A stretch of DNA of 64,000 nt from UBA7960 sp964624065 (GCA_964624065.1 CAZUWF010000010.1:1-64000); one strand, 5' to 3'. Shown: positions 26,140-35,452, numbered from the stretch's first letter. Numbers and translations are program-made. The notes: generated from the letters alone by a model not told the origin.

Positions 26140-27138
26140 TTAGCTTCCGAGTGTTGCCACCATCACTGCTTTGATTGTATGCAGTCGGTTTTCGGCCTGA
26201 TCGAACACTATCGAATGCTCCGATTCGAAAACATCTTCAACCACTTCCATACCATCCAGGCCGAACTTTTGATAAATCTCCTCGCCGATGGTGGTTTCGC
26301 GGTTGTGGAAAGCCGGCAGGCAGTGCAAGAATTTCACTTTGGGGTTTCCGGTTTTCTTGAGCACGTCCATATTTACTTGGTAAGGCTTGAGCAGGTTTAT
26401 GCGCTCAACCCACACGTGATCCGGCTCACCCATCGACACCCAAACGTCGGTGTAAAGGAAATCAACTCCCTTGACAGCCTCTTCAACATTTTCGGTGATG
26501 GTAATTTTGGCACCTGTTTCCTTTGCTATTTCCCGACATTTGGCAACTAGTTCTTCGCTTGGCTGAACCGACTTTGGGGCTGCGGCGCGGAAGTCCATAC
26601 CCATTTTGGCAGCCCCAACCATCAAGGAGTTGCCCATATTGTTGCGGGCGTCGCCAAGGTAGCAGAACGATACCTGGTTGAGGGGTTTGTCGCAGTGCTC
26701 AATCATTGTCAGAAAGTCGGCAAGAATTTGGGTGGGATGGAACTCATTTGTCAGTCCGTTCCACACAGGTACGCCCGAATGCTCGGCAAGTTCCTCAACG
26801 GTGGCCTGGGCATAGCCACGGTACTCGATTCCATCGTACATGCGACCGAGCACCCTGGCTGTGTCTTTCATAGATTCCTTCTTTCCAATTTGGCTACCCG
26901 AAGGGCCAAGGTAGGTAACACAGGCACCCTGGTCAAATGCGGCCACTTCGAATGCACACCTGGTACGTGTACTGTCCTTTTCGAAAATCAAGGCAATGTT
27001 CTTGCCTTTTAGCCTTTGCTGCTCGTAACCACCGTACTTTGCCTTCTTGAGGTCGAGCGATAGGTCAAGCAAAAATTTGATTTCTTTTGGTGTGAAGTCA
27101 AGTAACTTCAAGAAGCTTCTGTTTCTTAGATTGTACAT
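26140..27138 (-). CDS. argF: Ornithine carbamoyltransferase
   Basis: Interconverts ornithine plus carbamoyl phosphate and citrulline. The 332-residue protein has the carbamoyl-phosphate motif DSTRTR (residues 55-60) and the ornithine-binding HCLPAFH near 271. The text FEKDSTRTRCAFEVAA and the length resemble the ArgF/ArcB group of the Escherichia type rather than the N-acetyl- or N-succinyl-ornithine enzymes known from some Bacteroidota. Carbamate kinase is the next gene upstream on the same strand, which hints at a catabolic role (citrulline to ornithine and carbamoyl phosphate, then ATP). No arginine deiminase is in the window, so anabolic use remains possible. Confidence 0.93.
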   Translation of the reverse strand: MYNLRNRSFLKLLDFTPKEIKFLLDLSLDLKKAKYGGYEQQRLKGKNIALIFEKDSTRTRCAFEVAAFDQGACVTYLGPSGSQIGKKESMKDTARVLGRMYDGIEYRGYAQATVEELAEHSGVPVWNGLTNEFHPTQILADFLTMIEHCDKPLNQVSFCYLGDARNNMGNSLMVGAAKMGMDFRAAAPKSVQPSEELVAKCREIAKETGAKITITENVEEAVKGVDFLYTDVWVSMGEPDHVWVERINLLKPYQVNMDVLKKTGNPKVKFLHCLPAFHNRETTIGEEIYQKFGLDGMEVVEDVFESEHSIVFDQAENRLHTIKAVMVATLGS

Positions 27139-27609
27139 TTCTTTTGATTTGAAAATTTGTTATTAAAAAAAATTTGTTGGTTGTTTCTAATGTTTATTTA
27201 TTCGTTCTTGATTTCCCTTTTTATGGTTGAAATTATGGAGGCACGTAGCATTTAAATGCTTTGGAGTGTTGGCGTTAACCCGTCGGAAGAAGATCATAAC
27301 CCAGTTTTCTGCAAAACACTATCCCATGGTAAACTTCTTGTGCTTCTGGTTCCTAAACTTTAAATTATGAACGAAGTATTGGTTGCGTTAGGCAGTGTGC
27401 ACCTCTTTGGTGTTTGTTCCATTTGAGGTTTTTGGCTATACCATCTAACTTGGAAATATTGTCTTTGCGCATTGATTCTGTTTACTCGTAATTTGAAATT
27501 ATCCTTAGGTCGAACCAAAAGCCAAATTCAAAATTTTGTTTCTTTTGGACACGGGCAATTTTTGGCCAAGTTATTCACCAAAATTTTTTCTCATTTCCAC
27601 AACCTCACA
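27139..27609. other. Intergenic region between arcC and argF
   Basis: 471 bases between two leftward genes with no recognisable gene on either strand. This long gap argues against simple co-transcription of arcC and argF, although no promoter box was identified for argF. Confidence 0.45.
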
Positions 27610-28551
27610 TCAAAAAATAATTGTTCCAGCTCCCGGGGTTTCCAACTGTTCTGCCTGGGTTATTATAGCTTCCTTGCCGCCGTTTTCTACAAATTCGATA
27701 CAGGCTCTTACCTTTGGTGCCATACTCCCTTCGGCAAATTGGCCATCGGACAGATGCTTTTTTATTTCGTTTATGGACACCTTTTCCAACTTTTGTTGGT
27801 CGGGCTTGTGGAAGTTAATGAAAACGTTTGACACGTCGGTAAGTATGCAAAACTCGTCGGCCTTAATTTTGTTTGCCAACAGCGATGATGCCAGGTCCTT
27901 GTCAATAACCGCGTCTATCCCAACCATCTTTCCTGTTTCTTCAATGTAAGCGGCAATGCCGCCACCGCCCACCGTAACAACTATTGTTCCGGTGCGCGCA
28001 AGTTTTTCGATGGCCTCCCAGTTTGGTATCTCTATTGGGCGGGGCGAGGCAACCACCCGCCGCCATCCACGCTTTCGCGGGTCTTCGTGAAACACCCATT
28101 CGGGGTGCTTGCTTTTGAGGTCTTCCATCTCTTCAACTGTATAAAACGGCCCAACGGGCTTGTTGGGATTTTGAAACGAAGGGTCGTATTTGTCAACAAT
28201 TACCTGTGTGATGAGTGCCACTATGTTCCTTTTCAGCCCGTTTTCGGCAAGCACGTTGCGAAGTTGTTGCTCAATCATGAAACCAATTGAGCCTTGTGTT
28301 TCGGCCACGCAAAAGTCAATGGGCTGCTTGGGAATGTTGTATAGCTTGTGACCGGCTTCGTGTTGCAACAACACGTTGCCAACTTGGGGGCCGTTGCCGT
28401 GCCCAATCACGATGTCGTTGCCGGCCTTAATAAGGCCAACAAGCTTCTGACAGGTTTCGTAAACGTTTTGCTCTTGCTCGTCTATGGTGCCAACTTGACC
28501 GCTCCTCAATAGAGCGTTTCCTCCAAAGGCAATTACTGATAATTTTTTCAT
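27610..28551 (-). CDS. arcC: Carbamate kinase
   Basis: Makes ATP from carbamoyl phosphate and ADP, the last step of arginine or citrulline fermentation. The protein of 313 residues begins MKKLSVIAFGGNALL, the classic start of the amino acid kinase fold, so the ATG at 28551 is chosen over an open extension to 28584. It holds GHGNGPQVGNVL near residue 45 and AVIDKDLASSLLANKIKAD near 210, which are the nucleotide and substrate loops of the family. argF lies 471 bases downstream on the same strand; together they could release energy from citrulline. Confidence 0.94.
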   Translation of the reverse strand: MKKLSVIAFGGNALLRSGQVGTIDEQEQNVYETCQKLVGLIKAGNDIVIGHGNGPQVGNVLLQHEAGHKLYNIPKQPIDFCVAETQGSIGFMIEQQLRNVLAENGLKRNIVALITQVIVDKYDPSFQNPNKPVGPFYTVEEMEDLKSKHPEWVFHEDPRKRGWRRVVASPRPIEIPNWEAIEKLARTGTIVVTVGGGGIAAYIEETGKMVGIDAVIDKDLASSLLANKIKADEFCILTDVSNVFINFHKPDQQKLEKVSINEIKKHLSDGQFAEGSMAPKVRACIEFVENGGKEAIITQAEQLETPGAGTIIF

Positions 28552-28842
28552 GAGTGTATTGGTTTTTGAAATGTGGTTGAACAATGGTGCGAAAAAAAGG
28601 AGCCGGTAAGGAATCCCGGCATAAGAGGAGTAAAACCAAATATAGATGCTTTCTAAGGTTTCTGCTAATTCAAAATGGGCTACGCCGGGGTTGGCTTACG
28701 TTCTTGCCAAGGGAATTAATTTGGGATTCCGGCCAGACTTGAAAAAATATTGGAAGAAACATATAGTGATCCATTTCTGCCTAAATAGTTTGTGTTTAGT
28801 GCTTTAATCGAAAACGTGGCAAAGCTATGAATTTTTTTTGAT

Positions 28843-29454
28843 TTACATTATGACCTGCCTGCTTTTTAGAAAATTTTCGTAATCGCCAATGGTATTTATG
28901 TTAGATATTGAATTTTCGCCAAGTGTCTCCATATATTTTACCTCTATATTCTCAAGTAATATCATTACTTTATTAATGTTCTTGTCAAGAAGCACCTTTG
29001 CCCTTTCGGCAACCGATTTTCTGTAAACTGCAAAGAGCGGGTCAGTCTTGCCTGTTGAGCTTATAGGCACAACCGCTTGGTAGTGCCCAATTATTTCAAT
29101 CATTTTTTTTATGAGGCTAATTTTGGGGTTTGGGTTATCGCAGGTTGTAACGAAATTTATTTCACTATCTGAGGCCATAAGAGAGCTGTAAAGCCCCATT
29201 AGTGGCCCCTTTTGTTGTTGTAGGTCATAGATTACTGGAGTTTCAAGGAAACCAAAGTCTTGGTTGGGGTTTGCGCTAATCAGTATCTTACCGAAGTTTC
29301 CTTTAAGCTGGTTCACTATGCTTTCTATCATAGTTATGCCGCCCACCAAAAGGTGGCTTTTGCTCGGGCCTCCCATACGGGTGCTAAGTCCGCCTGCCAA
29401 TACTATTGCTGTGGTTTGTTGGCCATCCACAGGGGTTACCATGGTTTTGGACAT
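28843..29454 (-). CDS. mobA: MobA-like molybdenum cofactor guanylyltransferase
   Basis: Nucleotidyltransferase of the MobA fold, predicted to attach GMP to molybdopterin. With the start at 29454 it has 203 residues. The N-terminus carries AIVLAGGLSTRMGGPSKSHLLVGG, close to the consensus LAGG...RMG..K, and a TTCDNP stretch near residue 90 that corresponds to the metal-binding CD.P motif. The frame is open to an ATG at 29490, which is also possible. No other molybdenum cofactor gene is near, so an alternative such as another sugar or cofactor nucleotidyltransferase cannot be excluded. It is divergent from the DUF4293 gene. Confidence 0.7.
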   Translation of the reverse strand: MSKTMVTPVDGQQTTAIVLAGGLSTRMGGPSKSHLLVGGITMIESIVNQLKGNFGKILISANPNQDFGFLETPVIYDLQQQKGPLMGLYSSLMASDSEINFVTTCDNPNPKISLIKKMIEIIGHYQAVVPISSTGKTDPLFAVYRKSVAERAKVLLDKNINKVMILLENIEVKYMETLGENSISNINTIGDYENFLKSRQVIM

Positions 29455-29470
29455 AAGCTTTGCGTTATTT

Positions 29471-29503
29471 TTTGCACGAAGATAAATCATTTAGCTAATT
29501 TTG
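29471..29503 (+). promoter_or_regulatory. Bacteroidota promoter (TTTG, 21 bases, TAATTTTG)
   Basis: TTTG at 29471-29474 and TAATTTTG at 29496-29503 are 21 bases apart, an excellent match to the phylum consensus, 30 bases before the DUF4293 ATG. Confidence 0.62.
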
Positions 29504-29533
29504 CTTCTTACAATAACCTCCAAATCATATAAA

Positions 29534-30004
29534 ATGATACAACGCATTCAAACGGTTTTTTTGGCCATTTCGGTTTTGGCCTTGATTTTGGTCTTGTTCG
29601 TTCCCATTGCCTTGTTTGGGATTGGGGGCGAGACCTTTACTTTCGTGATTTCAAAGTTTAATTCTCAATCGGGTCCATTGACTGAAGCAGTTGACGGGGT
29701 AAACGGATTGATGATTTTCTTGCTGGCAATTTTTGCAATTGCAATAACCATTTTCTCCATTGCAAGCTACCGAAAAAGGTTGGTGCAACTGAAATTGGGC
29801 AAAATCAATCTTTTAATTCATTTGGTATTCATTGTATTAACCTTCTTCCTTGTAGATGGGTCGAAAAGTGCTCTAATGCCCGAAACATTCAGGTACTGCG
29901 TTGGCATGACACTGCCCTTGGTATCGGTAGTGTTGCAGGTTCTTGCCAGCAGGGCTATCGTCAAGGACGAGAAAATGGTAAGGGCTGCCGACAGGATAAG
30001 GTAA
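29534..30004 (+). CDS. DUF4293 family membrane protein
   Basis: A 156-residue protein with four hydrophobic helices and an N-terminus MIQRIQTVFLAISVLALIL that is diagnostic of DUF4293, a family found in Bacteroidota. Its function is unknown. The ATG at 29534 is preferred because a well-formed promoter overlaps the earlier TTG at 29501. It is divergent from the MobA-like gene and is followed 38 bases later by the YhcC-type radical SAM gene. Confidence 0.85.
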   Translation: MIQRIQTVFLAISVLALILVLFVPIALFGIGGETFTFVISKFNSQSGPLTEAVDGVNGLMIFLLAIFAIAITIFSIASYRKRLVQLKLGKINLLIHLVFIVLTFFLVDGSKSALMPETFRYCVGMTLPLVSVVLQVLASRAIVKDEKMVRAADRIR

Positions 30005-30042
30005 CCCCGATCTTCCTTGATACTTGATTAAACGACCTTGGT

Positions 30043-30978
30043 TTGAAATTCCCATGGGGCGATAACAGACGATTCAACTCTGCTGCCAGTAGGGGAAGGG
30101 AATTGTACGGGGGTAGAATTCAAAGAGTTTCGGTAAATGCAGGATTTACTTGTCCCAACCGCGATGGAAGTATTGGTTGGGGAGGGTGTACCTTTTGCAA
30201 CAACGAGGCTTTTACGCCTTCGTACTGCAAGCCAACAAAGCCCATCGCGGAGCAAATTAACGAGGGCATTAGCTTTTTGGACAATCGGTATCACAAGCCC
30301 AAAATATACATTGCATACTTTCAATCTTATTCCAATACTTACGCTTCATTTGAAACACTAAAGCAACTTTATGCAGAAGCGCTTGCGCACCCCAAAATCA
30401 AAGGAATTGCCATTGGCACCAGGCCCGATTGCGTGGATTATCAGAAACTAAACCACATTGCCTGCCTGGCAAGGGATCATATTGTAAGCATAGAGTATGG
30501 CCTGGAGTCGTGTTACAACAAAACGCTGCGAATGGTTAACAGGGGGCACACTTTCGAAGATTCGGTTCGAGCAATAAAAATGAGCGCCGAACTGGCGTTG
30601 CATACAGGCATTCACCTCATTTTTGGGCTGCCCGGCGAGACTCGCGAAGAAATGCTTGCCCAAGCAGCAATCGTTTCAAAGCTGCCAATCAATGCCATAA
30701 AGTTCCATCAACTTCAAATTGTAAGTGGAAGTGTGATGGATCAGGAATATTCACGATACCCCGACCGCTTTAATCTTTTTGATCTCAATGACTATGTGCA
30801 GTTTGCGGTTTCTTTTATCGAGCGACTCAGCCCCCAAATAACCATAGAGCGCCTCTCGGGCGAGGTGCCACCTGAATTTAACAAAGGAAAATCGTGGAAG
30901 CTTCGAACCGACCAAGTTTTGAGCCTGATTGAAAAAGAGTTGGAGAGGCGTGACACCTGGCAGGGGAAGTTACTTTGA
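30043..30978 (+). CDS. yhcC: TIGR01212-family radical SAM protein (YhcC-like)
   Basis: A 311-residue radical SAM protein of the YhcC/TIGR01212 group; the reaction is not established. Cluster cysteines lie in GFTCPNRDGSIGWGGCTFCNN (C, eleven residues, C, two residues, C), which is the family form. EYGLESCYNKTLRMVNRGHTFE in the middle and HLIFGLPGETREEML are also typical. The start is a TTG at 30043: the N-terminus KFPWGDNRRFN matches the conserved PWG.NRRFN opening of homologues and no ATG is available before it. It follows the DUF4293 gene. Confidence 0.88.
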   Translation: MKFPWGDNRRFNSAASRGRELYGGRIQRVSVNAGFTCPNRDGSIGWGGCTFCNNEAFTPSYCKPTKPIAEQINEGISFLDNRYHKPKIYIAYFQSYSNTYASFETLKQLYAEALAHPKIKGIAIGTRPDCVDYQKLNHIACLARDHIVSIEYGLESCYNKTLRMVNRGHTFEDSVRAIKMSAELALHTGIHLIFGLPGETREEMLAQAAIVSKLPINAIKFHQLQIVSGSVMDQEYSRYPDRFNLFDLNDYVQFAVSFIERLSPQITIERLSGEVPPEFNKGKSWKLRTDQVLSLIEKELERRDTWQGKLL

Positions 30979-31240
30979 AAATTGACTGCGGCAACGGTTT
31001 TGAGATTATGTTGGGGTCAATTGTTGTGAATGTGATTCCGATGGGGATTAAACCATTGAACCATAAATGGTGGAACAATGAAATTATGGAAAAATACAAT
31101 CTCCCCGAAAAGTCAGGGGTATCGCATTTGGCGAAATGAGTTTTGAATTTCTAGGCCTGCCTGCTGTTTATTGCTTTCGGCGCTTTGATTATTAATTTCC
31201 ATTTTTCTCGTCAAATAGCTTATTACAAATAGCCAAAATA

Positions 31241-31810
31241 ATGAAAATCTGTGTTTTTTGCTCTTCGAGCAATTTTCTTGACAGGGTTTACCACGATGAG
31301 GCCATTGCCCTTGGCAACTTGTTTGCCAAAAATGGATTCGAGCTGGTTTATGGGGGAACCACCGTTGGACTTATGGGCAAACTGGCCGAATCTGCCAAAT
31401 TTGGCGGTGCCAAGGTTACGGGGGTCATTCCTTCCTTCATCATGGAAATGGGTTTTGCCAACCTGCAATGCAATGATCTTTTTGTTACCGACAATATGCG
31501 CGATCGAAAGGCCAAATTGGAAACAATATCAGATGCATTCATTGCCTTGCCGGGGGGATTTGGAACCCTAGAGGAAATACTTGAGATTATCACCCTAAAG
31601 CAATTGCAGCGCCACGCCAAGCCAATAGTTTTTATAAATACTCGCGGTTTTTACAACCTTTTAGTCTCATTCTTTGAAGAGGTTTTTCAAGAAAAATTTG
31701 CCTCGGATAGGTACCGACAAGTTTTTGCCGTGGTGGGCTCGGCAGCAGAAGCCATCGATTACATAAAAGCCTACCAGCCTTCCATTGTTGGAGACAAGTG
31801 GAGTAGGTAG
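31241..31810 (+). CDS. LOG family protein (nucleoside 5'-monophosphate phosphoribohydrolase type)
   Basis: A 189-residue cytosolic protein of the LOG/YvdD family, which cleaves ribose phosphate from cytokinin-type or other purine nucleotides. The signature PGGFGTLEE is at about residues 106-114, with the preceding MRDRK and N-terminal VFCSSS...YGGTTVGLMG matching the nucleotide-binding part. The natural bacterial substrate is often unknown. It faces aroB and is followed by a hairpin that can end its transcript. Confidence 0.9.
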   Translation: MKICVFCSSSNFLDRVYHDEAIALGNLFAKNGFELVYGGTTVGLMGKLAESAKFGGAKVTGVIPSFIMEMGFANLQCNDLFVTDNMRDRKAKLETISDAFIALPGGFGTLEEILEIITLKQLQRHAKPIVFINTRGFYNLLVSFFEEVFQEKFASDRYRQVFAVVGSAAEAIDYIKAYQPSIVGDKWSR

Positions 31811-31826
31811 TTTTTGGGACAAGGTG

Positions 31827-31864
31827 CCTTGCCTCCTCACCATAACCCACGGGGTCAGGCAAGG
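31827..31864 (+). terminator. Hairpin after the LOG gene
   Basis: CCTTGCCT (31827-31834) pairs perfectly with AGGCAAGG (31857-31864) around a 22-base loop, followed by TTTATTACTT. It lies 16 bases after the LOG stop and before the end of aroB on the other strand. Confidence 0.6.
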
Positions 31865-31900
31865 TTTATTACTTCCCGCCAAGAGGAACTAATGAAAGTG

Positions 31901-32977
31901 TTATTTTAATATGTCATTCAGCTCTTGCAATGCCGAAACTATGTCGCTTTGGCTGCATTCAGCAGAGGTGGCACACTGCCCTTTACCACTTAGCAACACA
32001 AACCCCGGCACTCCTTCGGTGCTTTTCTTGTCGTGCCTTATGTAGTTTAAAATGGCCTCTATGCAAGCCGAGCCTAGATGGTAATTGGTGGAATAATTTA
32101 TCAGGCCTGAAAGGATTTTATTTGAGAGTGGTGTGCTTATTAGTCCCTTTTTTTCGGACAATATGGTTTCGGCCATCATTCCTATCAGTATTGCCTCGCC
32201 GTGCAATAGAGGGTCATCGTCGTTTAGAAGTGAGAAAGATTCAAGGGCGTGCCCTAAAGTATGTCCGAAGTTAAGGGATTTTCTCAACTCCTTTTCATAA
32301 GGATCGAGTTGCACTATGTGGGATTTTATTTCTATGGATATACGAATTTTTTCGGCATTAATACATTCTATTCCACCTTCAGAAAGTTCTTCAAAATACG
32401 AGAAATCGGCAACGAGGCCATGCTTTAGCATTTCGGAAAAGCCATTTAGCATCTCCCTTGGCGAAAGGGTTTGAAGGAAAGCTGGTGCCACAAAGGCGGC
32501 CATTGGCTGACTAAAAACACCTATTATGTTTTTCAGGCCGTTGAAATCAACTCCCGTCTTGCCACCTACCGCGGCATCGACCATTGCCAAAAGGGATGTT
32601 GGTACATTAATGAATCGGATACCCCTTTTGTAAACAGAAGCCGCAAAACCTCCCAAGTCAGTTATCACTCCACCACCCAAATTAATCAAAACAGAATCTC
32701 GCCCGGCATGCTTGTCCGTTAGTATTTCCCATATTACATAGCACGTTTCTAGTGTTTTGTTCACCTCGCCAGAGGAAACCTCGATGACTTTCAGCAACAA
32801 ATTGCCCGGCAACATCCCTTTGAAAATATCAAGGCAATGCAGGTTGGTGTTTTCATCTACCAGCACAAAAAACAATTGGCCAGGCTTGAAATGATAATCG
32901 AAGAAAACCTGAAAATGGTTCTCATCTTCTGTTTCGAAGAAAATTGGATGGCCGAGAGGGTTGGTTTGGAGGGTCAT
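31901..32977 (-). CDS. aroB: 3-dehydroquinate synthase
   Basis: Second step of the shikimate pathway: converts DAHP to 3-dehydroquinate with NAD+ and a divalent metal. The 358-residue protein holds NLGGGVITDLGGFAASVYKRG near residue 95, the VPTSLLAMVDAAVGGKTGVD segment near 125, and the metal-ligand region NFGHTLGHALES near 238. Length matches the family. It is a single leftward gene with a -7 promoter box 18 bases before its start and faces the LOG gene. Confidence 0.95.
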   Translation of the reverse strand: MTLQTNPLGHPIFFETEDENHFQVFFDYHFKPGQLFFVLVDENTNLHCLDIFKGMLPGNLLLKVIEVSSGEVNKTLETCYVIWEILTDKHAGRDSVLINLGGGVITDLGGFAASVYKRGIRFINVPTSLLAMVDAAVGGKTGVDFNGLKNIIGVFSQPMAAFVAPAFLQTLSPREMLNGFSEMLKHGLVADFSYFEELSEGGIECINAEKIRISIEIKSHIVQLDPYEKELRKSLNFGHTLGHALESFSLLNDDDPLLHGEAILIGMMAETILSEKKGLISTPLSNKILSGLINYSTNYHLGSACIEAILNYIRHDKKSTEGVPGFVLLSGKGQCATSAECSQSDIVSALQELNDILK

Positions 32978-32994
32978 AGATTGCTTTTTTTACT

Positions 32995-33002
32995 CAAAGG
33001 TA
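32995..33002 (-). promoter_or_regulatory. Promoter -7 box (TACCTTTG) before aroB
   Basis: On the minus strand TACCTTTG ends 17 bases before the aroB ATG. It lies about 100 bases from the divergent proline dehydrogenase box. Confidence 0.48.
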
Positions 33003-33097
33003 ATAAAAGTTAGAAGAGTTTGGTGGGATTAAAGGGCTGAGGATTTGACCATTTCATAATTTGAACCTTGCCACTAATGGGTCGCATCACTTTTATT

Positions 33098-33105
33098 TAC
33101 CTTTG
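33098..33105 (+). promoter_or_regulatory. Promoter -7 box (TACCTTTG) before the proline dehydrogenase gene
   Basis: TACCTTTG ends 15 bases before the ATG at 33121, so translation must start there and not at the open TTG at 33061. Confidence 0.5.
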
Positions 33106-33120
33106 CAAAAAAAATTAAAA

Positions 33121-34305
33121 ATGGTTAACCTAACCAACACTGAAATTGCCTTTAGGGACAAGAGTAACTGCAAGTTGCGGAGGACCCTTATGTTGTTCAG
33201 AATTATTTCCAGCCCGAAATTGGTCAAGCTGGGTGCGACCATGACCAAATGGGCCCTTAATGCTGGACTTCCTGTATCCTGGATTTTGAAACCAACCATT
33301 TTCAACCATTTTTGCGGTGGGGTTTCCATTGATGATTGCAACAAAACCATTGCTCGGTTGGGTAGCTCAAATATTAAGACAATACTCGATTACTCTGCCG
33401 AGGGAAAACAGTCGGAGGCGGATTTCGATTACACCCGCGACCAAATAATAGCCACAATCATCAAGGCCTCCAATGATGGAAACATCCCTTTTGCGGTGTT
33501 CAAACCCACGGGTGTTGGGAGGTTTGGCCTGTTTGAAAGGGTGCAGGCCAAAAAGGAACTGTCAGAAGCCGAATTTGCCGAATTCGATAGGGTAAAGTCA
33601 AGGTTTTCTTTGATTTGCGAAACCGGTGCTAAACTTAACATTCCAGTTATGGTTGATGCCGAGGAGAGCTGGATTCAGGGTGTGGTGGATGAAATTGTTG
33701 AAGGTCTAATGTGGAAGCACAATCAAAACTACCCTCTTGTTTTTGCCACCGTGCAAATGTACCGGCACGACAGGCTCGATTACCTAAAAGATCTTGTTGG
33801 AAGGGCGCGGAAAAGTGGCTTAAGAGCCGCCGTGAAGCTGGTGAGGGGTGCCTACATGGAAAAGGAGCGAGAAAGGGCAAGTAAATTAGATTACCCCTCT
33901 CCCATTTTTCCCGACAAAAACTGGACCGATACTGCCTTCGATAATGCCGTGAAATTCTGTGTAGATAATATTAATGATGTTGCAGTATGCATTGGCACCC
34001 ACAACGAAAAAAGTTCGCTTTTGGGCGCAGAACTCATTAGCAAGTTGGCTGGTAATCCAGGAAACGCCAACGCTACCTTTTCGCAACTACTCGGGATGAG
34101 CGATAACATAACCTACAACCTTGCTGCAGCGGGTTTCAACGTAACCAAGTACGTACCCTACGGCCCGGTAAGCGCGGTAGTACCATACCTCATAAGGCGA
34201 GCAGAGGAAAACACCTCGGTGGCTGGCCAAACTTCGAGGGAACTTTCGTTGGTAAGGTCAGAATTGCGCAGAAGGAAGGGAGAAAGCAATAGCAGCCTTA
34301 AATAA
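33121..34305 (+). CDS. putA: Proline dehydrogenase (FAD-dependent, stand-alone)
   Basis: Oxidises proline to pyrroline-5-carboxylate, passing electrons to FAD and the quinone pool. The 394-residue protein is the stand-alone form; no P5C dehydrogenase domain is attached. Conserved segments include FKPTGVGRFGLFE, IPVMVDAEESWIQ, ATVQMYRHDRLDYL, AAVKLVRGAYMEKER, CIGTHNEKSS and the C-terminal YVPYGPV..VVPYLIRRAEEN, which carry the FAD and substrate residues of the family. The frame opens 60 bases earlier at a TTG, but that region overlaps the promoter box. Its last 8 bases overlap the 3' end of pdxB on the opposite strand. Confidence 0.92.
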   Translation: MVNLTNTEIAFRDKSNCKLRRTLMLFRIISSPKLVKLGATMTKWALNAGLPVSWILKPTIFNHFCGGVSIDDCNKTIARLGSSNIKTILDYSAEGKQSEADFDYTRDQIIATIIKASNDGNIPFAVFKPTGVGRFGLFERVQAKKELSEAEFAEFDRVKSRFSLICETGAKLNIPVMVDAEESWIQGVVDEIVEGLMWKHNQNYPLVFATVQMYRHDRLDYLKDLVGRARKSGLRAAVKLVRGAYMEKERERASKLDYPSPIFPDKNWTDTAFDNAVKFCVDNINDVAVCIGTHNEKSSLLGAELISKLAGNPGNANATFSQLLGMSDNITYNLAAAGFNVTKYVPYGPVSAVVPYLIRRAEENTSVAGQTSRELSLVRSELRRRKGESNSSLK

Positions 34306-35425
34306 TCCCGTAGCCCAGATCCAAAATCATTCTTACAGCATCTTCTGAAAGGCCATGGGTTACTACCTGAATGGCAGGTGGTTCCCTTCTGATGGGATAA
34401 TTGCTCCTGAAATCTTCGAAGTTTGATGGGTTTTTTACCAACATTTGGTGGTCTTCAAGAATAGGATAAGCCTGTATGCTCAAATCCTCAAAAATTTGGA
34501 TTCTTGACTTTGCCATATCAGGTACCTGCAATAGGGGTTTTGGTGGAGGGGGAATATGGCTTGGGCTCCAATCATCAATTCCCAAGCCAAAGAAACGACT
34601 GGTTTCCCTAACAACCATGGTTGTACCGTTTGCCTTGCCTTCGACTGAATAGCCGGCAATGTGAGGGGTGGCAATCGAGGCCAATTGCAATAGCTCGAGG
34701 TCAATGTTTGGCTCGTTTTCCCACACATCAACCACGGCACCAGCAAGCTTTTTCGCTTTGAGGGCTTTCTTCATCGACTCAGTATTTACAACCTCGCCCC
34801 TTGAAGTGTTGATCAACCAAGCTCCTGATTTTGCTTTTTGAAAAAAAGATTCGCCAGCAAGGTGGTGGGTACTATCCTCGCCATAAAGGCTGAGGGGCAC
34901 GTGTATAGTAACGATGTCTGAATTTGGCAGAAGCTCATCGAGCGAGCAAAATCCCGCAGAACCTTCGGCTCGAGAGCGTGGCGGGTCGTTGACCAAGGTT
35001 TTGATACCAATGGCAGCGGCAAGGTTGATCACCTTTTTTCCTACATTACCGGCTCCAATAACCCCAAGTGTTACTTCTCCAGGTGGTTTTCCCAACTCCC
35101 TCAGAACTACTGCCAAAGCGGATGCAATGTATTGTTTTACCGAGCCAGAGTTGCATCCCGGGGCACTAACCCATTTTATTCCAAAGGCATCACAATACCC
35201 CTTGTCAATGTGATCGTGGCCTATGGTGGCCGAAGCAATCAGTTTAACCTCGGTTTTATCGAGCAACATAGCGTTGCAGAGGGTTCGGGTCCTTGTTATG
35301 AGTGCGTTGGCATCTAAAAGAATCGCATTTGTAATTAACCTTCCCTCGCGGTACTCAACCCTCAAAAAAGGTTCAAGAGCACCTTTGAGAAAAGGAATGG
35401 AAATGTCGGCGACAACTTTTAGCAT
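34298..35425 (-). CDS. pdxB: Erythronate-4-phosphate dehydrogenase
   Basis: Oxidises 4-phosphoerythronate in the DXP-dependent route to pyridoxal phosphate. The 375-residue protein belongs to the D-2-hydroxyacid dehydrogenase family: GVIGAGNVGKKV (NAD-binding loop) near residue 125, NTSRGEVVN near 208, and the catalytic region ATPHIAGYSVEGK near 252. The C-terminal extension of about 90 residues (ending VTHGLSEDAVRMILDLGY) sets PdxB apart from other members. It overlaps the proline dehydrogenase gene tail to tail by 8 bases, so the two transcripts are complementary at their 3' ends. Confidence 0.92.
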   Translation of the reverse strand: MLKVVADISIPFLKGALEPFLRVEYREGRLITNAILLDANALITRTRTLCNAMLLDKTEVKLIASATIGHDHIDKGYCDAFGIKWVSAPGCNSGSVKQYIASALAVVLRELGKPPGEVTLGVIGAGNVGKKVINLAAAIGIKTLVNDPPRSRAEGSAGFCSLDELLPNSDIVTIHVPLSLYGEDSTHHLAGESFFQKAKSGAWLINTSRGEVVNTESMKKALKAKKLAGAVVDVWENEPNIDLELLQLASIATPHIAGYSVEGKANGTTMVVRETSRFFGLGIDDWSPSHIPPPPKPLLQVPDMAKSRIQIFEDLSIQAYPILEDHQMLVKNPSNFEDFRSNYPIRREPPAIQVVTHGLSEDAVRMILDLGYGII

Positions 35426-35444
35426 TCAACTAATATTTTACAGC

Positions 35445-35452
35445 CAAAGGTA
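35445..35452 (-). promoter_or_regulatory. Promoter -7 box (TACCTTTG) before pdxB
   Basis: On the minus strand TACCTTTG ends 19 bases before the pdxB ATG. Confidence 0.48.
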
